Assembly (NCBI GenBank): GCA_050288085.1 | Contig: JBNKDD010000343.1 | Location: 1 to 5,545 of the forward strand | DNA length: 5,545 nucleotides | Direction: 5' to 3' | DNA from: JBNKDD01 sp050288085 | Lineage (GTDB): Bacteria > Chloroflexota > Anaerolineae > Aggregatilineales > UBA3940 | Shown here: positions 1-4,933 of the stretch, in pieces | Layout: each line of letters opens with the position of its first letter | Position numbering within the stretch: position 1 is the stretch's first letter | Made by a program: the position numbers and the translations under genes | The notes under the pieces: generated by a model | What the model saw: only the letters and a program-made list of their open reading frames with translations | Told to the model about the DNA's origin: nothing | Databases searched by the model: none

Positions 1-22
1 ATATCCCTAACATCAGGATTTT

Positions 23-442
23 ATGGGGCCACGTGATGAGCATTTGGTACGGAAAGCGGAAGAGATATTGGGTCTTCGTTACCCTCCCATCTACCGCCGT
101 TTTCTGCTTGAGTTTGGGGCAGGAGGTTTTTTCAGTTTTGAGGTTTATGGTATTACCACCGATGCAATCTCTAATGGCGTGTGGTATGCCCTGCAATTGC
201 GTGAAAGGTTCAATCTGCCCAAAGATCTCGTTCCTGTATACGATGATGGTATTGGTTATAAATTTATGATTGATATGCGGACCCAGCAGGCAGAACCTTT
301 TCCGATCATTGCATACCAGGCGGGGATTGCAGAAGATGAACAACGCCCTGAAACTATTGCAGATGACTTTGGCATCTTTTTTCTGAATATGGTAACGAAG
401 AGAATTGATTACTATCACTCCGACGATTGGGAGGATTTTTAG
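23..442 (+). CDS. SUKH (SMI1/KNR4) family protein, YobK-like; probably N-terminally frameshifted
   Basis: Encodes 139 residues with the SUKH (Syd/US22/Knr4) pattern. A lead helix (about residues 5-17, HLVRKAEEILGL) is followed by YPPIYRRFLLEFGAGG (20-35), a VYGI strand (41-44), LVPVYDDGIGYKFMIDM (69-85), DFGIFF (115-120) and an acidic C-terminus (HSDDWEDF). The order and wording resemble Bacillus YobK, recalled from memory. Many bacterial SUKH proteins are immunity proteins for polymorphic toxins or contact-delivered nucleases; applying that here is inference, since no toxin gene is visible. ATG 23 is the first start after an in-frame TAA at 8-10. However, frame 1 is open from the window start and reads ISLTSGFYG immediately before it, which is what this family has upstream. 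Removing one G from the GGGG run at 25-28 joins the frames. The true gene therefore probably starts outside the window and is frameshifted, unless the extra G is a sequencing error. Confidence 0.8.
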   Translation: MGPRDEHLVRKAEEILGLRYPPIYRRFLLEFGAGGFFSFEVYGITTDAISNGVWYALQLRERFNLPKDLVPVYDDGIGYKFMIDMRTQQAEPFPIIAYQAGIAEDEQRPETIADDFGIFFLNMVTKRIDYYHSDDWEDF

Positions 443-509
443 AAATAGCTGAATTTCTGGACAGCCCGTGTGATGGGTTGCCGGACAGCGGTGCTTATGA
501 ACATTGAAC

Positions 510-513
510 GGAG
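510..513 (+). promoter_or_regulatory. Shine-Dalgarno that fixes the start at 521
   Basis: GGAG sits 7 nt before ATG 521. The earlier in-frame ATGs at 470, 473 and 497 have no comparable site, and the residues they would add (MMGCRTAVLMNIERRCD) do not look like part of the domain. This favours 521 as the start. Confidence 0.6.
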
Positions 514-520
514 ATGCGAT

Positions 521-973
521 ATGGATTATCCTGATTTGAGTCCCTATGAATACGAACTACCCTTTAAGCTCGAAAATGTGCTAAACGTCGGATGGTTGAA
601 TCGGTCGGGTGATTATCCCCAGGGAGAGACACCTGAGATCGTCGTGGAAAAGCTAACCTTTTTAATGGAACATAAACAAGATGTACACAAGATGAGAGGC
701 GTAGAAGTATGTCCTGTTTGTACAAACTCAGGTGGCTGGATTTATCTCGACACGCTGTCGGGTGAATGTCTGTTAGGGATGAGCGAGTTGTGGATCCCCG
801 GCAAAGATGGGCAGATTTTTGCTGCGCCAAGCCTGATCATCCACTACATTACCGAGCATCACTACCAACCTCCGCAGGTGTACATTGATGCGGTTACAGA
901 ATATGATCTAGATTCTGGGTGGAGTGCCCCGGCGGAATTCGACAGGATTATGAAAGAGCTTCGCGGCAAGTAA
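521..973 (+). CDS. Hypothetical protein with DLSPYEY / NVGWL / CxxC motifs (DUF7919-like)
   Basis: Encodes 150 residues, probably cytosolic, with no signal peptide or membrane segment. It opens with MDYPDLSPYEYEL, then LNVGWLNRSGDYPQGETP (21-38) and a helix ending in MRGVEVCPVC (59-67). After that come ELWIPGKDGQIFAAPSLIIHYI (89-110) and TEHHYQPPQVYIDAV (111-125). I recall a family of uncharacterised bacterial proteins with 'DLS.Y.Y...NVGWL...C..C...AAP.LI.HYI..H.Y.PP', named DUF7919 as I remember it; the name should be checked. Cys64 and Cys67, with nearby His109/113/114, could bind a metal, but this is inference. The gene lies 78 nt after the SUKH gene on the same strand and before the strong terminator, so the two may share a transcript. 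Such small proteins are often found with immunity genes. Function is unknown. Confidence 0.75.
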   Translation: MDYPDLSPYEYELPFKLENVLNVGWLNRSGDYPQGETPEIVVEKLTFLMEHKQDVHKMRGVEVCPVCTNSGGWIYLDTLSGECLLGMSELWIPGKDGQIFAAPSLIIHYITEHHYQPPQVYIDAVTEYDLDSGWSAPAEFDRIMKELRGK

Positions 974-994
974 AGCTGTCAATACCACTATACG

Positions 995-1040
995 AATAAA
1001 GCCTGTGCCGGTCGGAAAACGGTGCAGGCTTTATTGTTTT
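995..1040 (+). terminator. Rho-independent terminator
   Basis: A 16-bp stem pairs 995-1010 (AATAAAGCCTGTGCCG) with 1020-1035 (CGGTGCAGGCTTTATT) through two G-U wobbles. The 9-nt loop is at 1011-1019, and the 3' side runs into TTTATTGTTTT. It begins 21 nt after the stop at 971-973 and just before a new promoter, so it closes the first transcription unit. The A-rich left arm gives a weaker T-rich tail on the minus strand, so weak bidirectional action is possible. Confidence 0.88.
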
Positions 1041-1053
1041 CTCGCACAAACGC

Positions 1054-1082
1054 TTGACAATCTCAATAGTTGTTCGTAAAAT
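1054..1082 (+). promoter_or_regulatory. Sigma70-type promoter for the downstream operon
   Basis: A consensus -35 box TTGACA (1054-1059) and a -10 box TAAAAT (1077-1082) are separated by exactly 17 bp. Transcription would start near 1088-1091, giving a leader of about 47 nt before ATG 1137. It lies directly after the terminator, and its -10 box is inside a palindrome, which suggests repression by steric block. Confidence 0.8.
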
Positions 1083-1087
1083 AACTA
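1067..1087 (+). promoter_or_regulatory. Operator palindrome O1 overlapping the -10 box
   Basis: TAGTTGTT (1067-1074), a 5-nt centre, then AATAACTA (1080-1087) form a 21-bp inverted repeat with 7 of 8 matching pairs. It covers the end of the promoter spacer and the whole -10 box. The size and dyad symmetry fit a homodimeric repressor such as a TetR- or MarR-family protein; the family is inferred and the regulator gene is not in the window. Confidence 0.6.
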
Positions 1088-1088
1088 C

Positions 1089-1109
1089 TAGCAATTATTT
1101 AAACAACTA
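1089..1109 (+). promoter_or_regulatory. Possible second operator O2, same 8-5-8 geometry
   Basis: TAGCAATT (1089-1096), 5 nt, then AACAACTA (1102-1109) pair at 5 of 8 positions. The right half is the exact reverse complement of the left half of O1, so 1065-1074 and 1102-1111 form a perfect 10-bp inverted repeat. The centres of O1 and O2 are 22 bp apart, about two helical turns. The left arm of the long repeat lies upstream of the likely transcription start, so this is better read as DNA sites than as an RNA hairpin. Confidence 0.45.
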
Positions 1110-1136
1110 TTAATTAGAGCCGAGCGTAAACCACCG

Positions 1137-1622
1137 ATGATTATCATTCAATCAAGAGTCCATGTCGAGCAGGTTGGCGGTATGGATATTTTCAACTTCA
1201 TGATCAATCCCTGTGATCGTAACTATCAAAGGTGGTGGCCGGGTATGCATCTTGAGTTTCACACCCTGAAACACGTTCCGGGCAGGGTTGGCAGTATCGT
1301 CTACATGGATGAGTATGTTGGCGAGCGCCGGATCAAGATGAAGGCCGTCGTCACTGAAGCTGAACCGGGCAAGCTGATCACCTGGCAGATGAAGAAGCTG
1401 ATCCGGCTGCCGGTCCGGCTCTATTTAGAACTGGAAGATGATCAGAAAGGCGTTTTAGTTACGCATACAATCCGGGCGGGTTATGAAGGGATCGGCAGCA
1501 TCCTTGATGTTTTCTTCCGGCTCTACCTATCAAACCGGTTTGAAAAAGCAATGGATGAGCACGCCCAGACCGAATTCCCGAAGCTGGGCGAGCTGCTCTT
1601 ATCCGACAAAATTGCCGGTTGA
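1137..1622 (+). CDS. SRPBCC superfamily protein (polyketide cyclase/START-like fold)
   Basis: Encodes 161 residues, the usual single-domain SRPBCC length. The opening strand IIIQSRVHVEQVG (2-14) leads into the first helix GGMDIFNFMINP (14-25), then the WWPGMHLEFHTLKHVPG segment (33-49) and a run of beta strands: VGSIVYMDEYVGERRIKMKAVVTEAEPGKLITWQ, then VRLYLELEDDQKGVLVTHTIRAGY. The long C-terminal helix (about 119-155, ILDVFFRLYLSNRFEKAMDEHAQTEFPKL) lids the cavity. Members bind hydrophobic ligands in a central pocket; some are cyclases or dehydratases, many have no known reaction. ATG 1137 has no clear Shine-Dalgarno, but starting at the next Met (residue 16) would delete the first strand, so 1137 is preferred. 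It is the first gene after the promoter and operator at 1054-1109 and so the first gene of the operon. Confidence 0.8.
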   Translation: MIIIQSRVHVEQVGGMDIFNFMINPCDRNYQRWWPGMHLEFHTLKHVPGRVGSIVYMDEYVGERRIKMKAVVTEAEPGKLITWQMKKLIRLPVRLYLELEDDQKGVLVTHTIRAGYEGIGSILDVFFRLYLSNRFEKAMDEHAQTEFPKLGELLLSDKIAG

Positions 1623-1664
1623 GTGCGTGGTCATACCGGTTGATCGTTTTTAAAAAGAGGTAGC

Positions 1665-2291
1665 ATGATAACAGATACACAGATTAAAAGAGGCATCAGG
1701 TTTGCCACCCCTGTAGTAAATGCACATCTCGACCGGCAAACCGCACAATCCATCCTCTCGACCATGAAGGCAAACTATGAGGCGTTGGCTCCAGAAGCCC
1801 CGGCTTTCAAATCGTCATTCAATGAAATGACGCTCAAGCTCGCCGTAGATACACTGGCATTCTATCGGGCGCTGCTCACGGAGATGCCTCAGCCGGAAGC
1901 ACTCGCACTGATCCAGCCATTTGTTGATAACTGGATGGATGGGCAGTTTGACCGCTGGATTGTTCGAGTTGCTTATGCCAATCGAACCCTCCATCTTATC
2001 TACCGGAAGCGATGGTTCGCCGGGGCCAACCGTGCGGACGAACCGGATGGGCAGAAATTCGAGTTCATTCCACCATCGGGTAACCTGTACTATGGCCTGA
2101 ATGTGGTGCGCTGCGGCATGGTTAAATTCCTCACCCGGATGGGTGCCTCGGAGATAGGACCTTACCTGTGTCGCGGCGATTATCACATCGGGAAGTATCT
2201 ACCGAAGGGTGTCACCTTCGAGCGGACTCAGGTCATCTCGGAGGGCGGGGATCACTGCGATTTCAGATACTATCTGGCCGACCAGAGGTGA
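1665..2291 (+). CDS. L-2-amino-thiazoline-4-carboxylic acid (ATC) hydrolase family protein
   Basis: Encodes 208 residues. The C-terminal half has the family signature: C150 in a helix, GASEIGPYLCRGDYHI (160-175, with C169 and D172), then FERTQVISEGGDHCDFRYY (185-203, with G194-G195, C198, D199, F200). The founding enzyme from Pseudomonas opens the thiazoline ring of ATC on the route to L-cysteine. Most relatives in other bacteria are untested, so the reaction here is unknown, and the conserved Cys/Asp residues are only candidates for catalysis or metal binding. The N-terminal half is mainly helical (DRQTAQSILSTMKANYEAL, LALIQPFVDNWMDG). An AGAGG site (1656-1660) lies 4 nt before the ATG. It follows the SRPBCC gene by 42 nt and probably shares its transcript. 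No signal peptide is seen, so it is likely cytosolic. Confidence 0.85.
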   Translation: MITDTQIKRGIRFATPVVNAHLDRQTAQSILSTMKANYEALAPEAPAFKSSFNEMTLKLAVDTLAFYRALLTEMPQPEALALIQPFVDNWMDGQFDRWIVRVAYANRTLHLIYRKRWFAGANRADEPDGQKFEFIPPSGNLYYGLNVVRCGMVKFLTRMGASEIGPYLCRGDYHIGKYLPKGVTFERTQVISEGGDHCDFRYYLADQR

Positions 2292-2351
2292 TGGCCTAAC
2301 AGGTCGGATGCAACGTTTCAAGAGGATTTAGAAAGTTATCGGAAGTTTAGA

Positions 2352-2377
2352 CCGCTGCCCGGAGTATAGGGCAGCGG
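2352..2377 (+). promoter_or_regulatory. Perfect GC-rich stem-loop between the hydrolase and dehydrogenase genes
   Basis: CCGCTGCCC (2352-2360) pairs perfectly with GGGCAGCGG (2369-2377) around an 8-nt loop. Neither strand has a following T-run, so it is not a standard intrinsic terminator. It could be an RNA-processing or stability hairpin, or a leaky attenuator within the operon. The rest of the 146-bp gap has no ORF I would defend. Confidence 0.5.
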
Positions 2378-2406
2378 CCCTGATTGAGATTGTAATTGGA
2401 ACAATA

Positions 2407-2426
2407 AGGGTATAAGAGAATACCCT
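2407..2426 (+). promoter_or_regulatory. 20-bp palindrome abutting the dehydrogenase Shine-Dalgarno
   Basis: AGGGTAT (2407-2413) and ATACCCT (2420-2426) are perfect 7-bp inverted arms around AAGAGA. The next base begins the GGAGG Shine-Dalgarno (2427-2431) of the gene at 2438. It could be a protein-binding operator for an internal promoter or an RNA hairpin that tunes translation. A poor -35-like TTGAGA (2384-2389) lies upstream, but no convincing -10 at normal spacing goes with it. Confidence 0.45.
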
Positions 2427-2437
2427 GGAGGACACTT

Positions 2438-3280
2438 ATGAATACAACAAGTTTTCACTCAAAGGTTGTCGTTATTACCGGAGCATCAAGCGGGATTGGG
2501 CGGTCGCTGGCACTGCAATTAGCTGATCAGGGTGCATGGATTGCCCTGGCGGCCCGCAATGCAGAGCGCCTGGAGGCACTTGCTGCCGATTGCATCCAAC
2601 GCGGGGGCAAGGCTATCGCCGTGCCGACCGATGTAACCGATGAAAAGCAGTGCCGGGCGCTGATCGAACAGGCTGTAAGCGAATTTGGGCAGCTCGACAT
2701 GCTGATCAACAATGCCGGGATGGGTGCACTCGGCCTGTTTGAAGATATGCCTGATCTGTCGCTCTTCAAGCGCGTGATGGATGTGAATTTCTATGGTGCG
2801 GTGCACTGCACCTATTATGCGCTCCCGCATCTCAAGAAAACGCAGGGCCGGATCGTCAACATCTCCAGCATGGGCGGTAAGCTGCCCCTGCCTTATAACG
2901 CAAACTACATTTCCAGCAAATATGCCATGCACGGCTTCTCCGATTCGCTGCGTATGGAGCTGGATGCGGCTGGCGTCAGCGTCACGGTGATCTGCCCAAC
3001 CTGGGTGGTAACCGAATTTCACGAGCGGCAGTTGGACCGGTTCGGCACGCCACAGGGAGCTAAGGGGCGCGCTCTATACACCGACCGGACGATGACTGCC
3101 GACCAGTGCGCACAGATTACCCTGGAAGCGGCAGAGCGCCGCAGGCGTGAAGTGCTGATGGGGCCCGGCTGGTCCGTCTGGATGAAGATGATCGCACCGG
3201 GGCTGATGGATCGAATGATCATCAAGAAGCTTCTCAAGCGTACAGCAGCAGCACGGGCCGAGGGAGGATTACATGTCTGA
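2438..3280 (+). CDS. Classical short-chain dehydrogenase/reductase (SDR, COG0300-like)
   Basis: Encodes 280 residues with a complete classical SDR core: nucleotide-binding TGASSGIG (14-21), D65 after the fourth strand segment (TDVTD), NNAG (91-94), structural Asn117, catalytic Ser144, and Tyr157-x3-Lys161 with the expected 13-residue Ser-Tyr distance. Arg40 just after the second strand (LAARNAERL) suggests preference for NADP(H). The enzyme should oxidise or reduce a hydroxyl/ketone on an unknown substrate. The C-terminal stretch GWSVWMKMIAPGLMDRMIIKKLLKR (244-268) is hydrophobic and basic, as in relatives that act on lipid-like substrates, and may touch membrane. GGAGG lies 6 nt before the ATG. 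The stop overlaps the next gene by 8 nt, so it is translationally coupled to the first methyltransferase. Confidence 0.93.
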   Translation: MNTTSFHSKVVVITGASSGIGRSLALQLADQGAWIALAARNAERLEALAADCIQRGGKAIAVPTDVTDEKQCRALIEQAVSEFGQLDMLINNAGMGALGLFEDMPDLSLFKRVMDVNFYGAVHCTYYALPHLKKTQGRIVNISSMGGKLPLPYNANYISSKYAMHGFSDSLRMELDAAGVSVTVICPTWVVTEFHERQLDRFGTPQGAKGRALYTDRTMTADQCAQITLEAAERRRREVLMGPGWSVWMKMIAPGLMDRMIIKKLLKRTAAARAEGGLHV

Positions 3281-4139
3281 AGCTACTCATCAGGGCTTGA
3301 GCGGCGTTCCCGAAACGCTGTTCATCCCGCTCTACAATCGAGCTATGGAATCACAGCGCCCTGACGCCATGATGAAGGACGAAAAAGCGGTGGAACTGGT
3401 CAGACGGATGAGGGCGGATGAGGACATCCGCTATGACTTTGACCGGGTCACGCAGGTTCCGATGACCGAGGCAAACAGGGTCGTGCGGATCATGCTCACC
3501 CGCGAAATGGATCGCTACGTCCAGGATTTTCTCAGGCGTCACCCGGATGCGGTTGTGGTTCAAGTTGGGTGCGGTCTCGATTCGCGCTTTGAGCGTGTGG
3601 ATAACGGCCTGGTGGTGTGGTATGACCTGGATTTGCCGGAGGTCATTGAACTGCGCCGAAAGCTGATCGGCGGTGATGGAGGTCGTTATCATTTACTGAA
3701 CTGCTCAGTGCTTGAGGATGCCTGGTTGGAGACGGTGAAGGTACATGCTCAGCACCCCTTCCTGTTTTTAGCCGAAGCAGTTTTCGTCTACTTCACAGAA
3801 GCGCAGGCCAGGTCGTTGGTGCTCACACTGCGCGACCATTTCCGAGGTGCAGAGCTGGTCTTCGACGGCTGGACGCCGTTCTATGTCTGGTTGGCCAACC
3901 TGCAAATCTCCCCCTCCAAGTTTGCGGGCCTATTGCAGTGGGGCTTCAGGCACGGCAAGGAGATCGAAGGCTGGGGCGAGGGCATCCACCTACTCGACGT
4001 ATGGGGATTCCTCGACCGGCCTGAGCCACGCCTGGCCCGCAGTCAATGGATGCGCTACGTCCCACCCCTGGCCCGGTCGATGCGCGTCTTTCACTTTCAA
4101 CTTGGGAAGACAGGAGGGCAGCATGTCCGAAATAACTAA
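3273..4139 (+). CDS. SAM-dependent O-methyltransferase 1, LCM/TcmP type (COG3315)
   Basis: Encodes 288 residues of the leucine-carboxyl-methyltransferase-like family that includes polyketide O-methyltransferases such as TcmP. SAM-binding motif I is VVVQVGCGLDSRFERVDNG (94-112), followed by the acidic ribose-binding strand WYDLDLPEVIELRRKLI (116-132) and the motif-IV region LAEAVFVYF (166-174). The usual Gly after the Glu (AEG) is Ala here, unlike both neighbours. The N-terminal 80 residues (MSEATHQGLSGVPET...) would form the helical lid over the active site. The likely product is an O-methylated small molecule, but the acceptor is unknown. AGGGAGG (3261-3267) lies 5 nt before the ATG, which overlaps the SDR end. 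Compared with its paralogue the protein has an 11-residue tail after HFQL277, because no stop follows; it reads through the next gene's Shine-Dalgarno and start. Confidence 0.9.
   Translation: MSEATHQGLSGVPETLFIPLYNRAMESQRPDAMMKDEKAVELVRRMRADEDIRYDFDRVTQVPMTEANRVVRIMLTREMDRYVQDFLRRHPDAVVVQVGCGLDSRFERVDNGLVVWYDLDLPEVIELRRKLIGGDGGRYHLLNCSVLEDAWLETVKVHAQHPFLFLAEAVFVYFTEAQARSLVLTLRDHFRGAELVFDGWTPFYVWLANLQISPSKFAGLLQWGFRHGKEIEGWGEGIHLLDVWGFLDRPEPRLARSQWMRYVPPLARSMRVFHFQLGKTGGQHVRNN
3484..3520 (+). repeat. 37-bp exact repeat shared with 5145-5181
   Basis: This stretch encodes RIMLTREMDRYV in methyltransferase 1 and is identical base for base to 5145-5181 in methyltransferase 3, at the same distance (211 nt) from each start codon. 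Methyltransferase 2 differs here. It marks recent duplication or gene conversion between copies 1 and 3. Confidence 0.9.
4112..4117 (+). promoter_or_regulatory. Shine-Dalgarno that fixes the start of methyltransferase 2
   Basis: AGGAGG lies 5 nt before ATG 4123. The reading frame is open back to an ATG at 3847, but those 92 extra codons are an out-of-frame reading of methyltransferase 1. The residues after 4123 (MSEITNQRLSGVPET) match the N-termini of the two paralogues. Confidence 0.85.
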
Positions 4140-4923
4140 CCAGCGGCTGAGCGGCGTGCCCGAAACGTCGCTCATTACACTCTACATCCGAGCCATAGAA
4201 TCACAACGCACCGACGCGCTCATCAAAGATGAGAGGGCTGAGGCGGTAGTTCGCCAGATGGATCAAGAGTACTTGCAAAAGACGACGGCCCTGACCGATG
4301 ATTCCAGTCGGCTTGTTTTGATCCTGAAAACCCGTGAATTTGACCGCCACACGCAGGATTTCCTGAGGCGTCACCCGGAGGCGGCGGTGGTCCACATCGG
4401 ATGCGGTATGGATACGCGCTTCGAACGCGTGGACAATGGCCGGGTGGAGTGGTATGACCTGGATTTACCGGAGATCATCGAGCTGCGCAGGAAGCTCATC
4501 GGCGGAGAAGGAGCGCGCCATCATTTCCTGGCTGGCTCGGTATTCGAGGATGCCTGGCTGGAGGCGGTGAGGGCGCATCAATCACATCCTTTCCTGTTTT
4601 TAGCCGAAGGCGTTTTCATGTACTTCACCGAAGCGCAGGTCAAGTCCTTGATCCTGACAATAAGGGAGCATTTCCCCGGCGCGGAACTGGTCTTCGATGC
4701 CTATTCGCCGTTCCTCCTCTGGGCGCATAATCGCAGAGTCACCCGCACCGGAATCGGCACCCACCTGCACTGGGCCCTGAAACGCCCGCAGGACATCGAA
4801 CGATGGGGTATCCGTCTGCTCGATGAACAGTACCCTTACCAGGTCTCTGAGCCGCGCGTGCGCCGTGACTGGAAAGTGCGCCTTGTGCCCAAGGGGATAG
4901 GTGTTTTTCGCTACCAACTCTAA
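4123..4923 (+). CDS. SAM-dependent O-methyltransferase 2, LCM/TcmP type (COG3315)
   Basis: Encodes 266 residues, paralogous to its two neighbours. Motif I is VVHIGCGMDTRFERVDNG (89-106), the acidic strand WYDLDLPEIIELRRKLI (110-126), and motif IV LAEGVFMYF (160-168). Relative to copy 1 it is 6 residues shorter in the N-terminal lid (around 45-65), where the sequence is also most different, and about 5 shorter in the C-terminal region. These are the parts expected to contact the acceptor, so a different substrate or position of methylation is plausible. It ends at VFRYQL with no tail. The start overlaps copy 1 by 17 nt, indicating coupled translation. TAA at 4921-4923 overlaps the start of the next Shine-Dalgarno. 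Confidence 0.9.
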   Translation: MSEITNQRLSGVPETSLITLYIRAIESQRTDALIKDERAEAVVRQMDQEYLQKTTALTDDSSRLVLILKTREFDRHTQDFLRRHPEAAVVHIGCGMDTRFERVDNGRVEWYDLDLPEIIELRRKLIGGEGARHHFLAGSVFEDAWLEAVRAHQSHPFLFLAEGVFMYFTEAQVKSLILTIREHFPGAELVFDAYSPFLLWAHNRRVTRTGIGTHLHWALKRPQDIERWGIRLLDEQYPYQVSEPRVRRDWKVRLVPKGIGVFRYQL

Positions 4924-4929
4924 GGAGGT
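4922..4929 (+). promoter_or_regulatory. Strong Shine-Dalgarno of methyltransferase 3
   Basis: AAGGAGGT, a near-perfect anti-16S match, starts inside the TAA stop of copy 2 and lies 4 nt before ATG 4934. Of the three tandem copies it is the closest to consensus. Confidence 0.85.
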
Positions 4930-4933
4930 CGTC

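Noticed and set aside
441..480. Small inverted repeats after the SUKH gene (AGAAAT/ATTTCT at 441-446 and 453-458; CAGCCC/GGGTTG at 462-467 and 475-480)
   Set aside because: The stems are only 6 bp, one with a wobble, and no T-run follows; chance occurrence is likely, so no terminator is called.
1615..1643. Direct repeat CCGGTTGA at 1615-1622 and 1636-1643
   Set aside because: Only two 8-bp copies, the first overlapping the stop codon; too short to be significant.
1815..2186. 123-codon minus-strand open frame
   Set aside because: It is a shadow of the ATC-hydrolase-family gene with no start context or family signal.
2384..2416. Possible internal promoter before the dehydrogenase (TTGAGA ... 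TATAAG)
   Set aside because: The spacing of about 21 bp is too long for a standard sigma70 promoter and the -10 match is modest; mentioned only with the palindrome.
2519..3022. 167-codon minus-strand open frame inside the dehydrogenase
   Set aside because: It is antisense to a complete classical SDR with all catalytic residues and has no recognisable domain.
3847..4122. 92-codon upstream extension of methyltransferase 2
   Set aside because: It is an out-of-frame reading of methyltransferase 1; the paralogue N-termini and the AGGAGG at 4112-4117 place the start at 4123.
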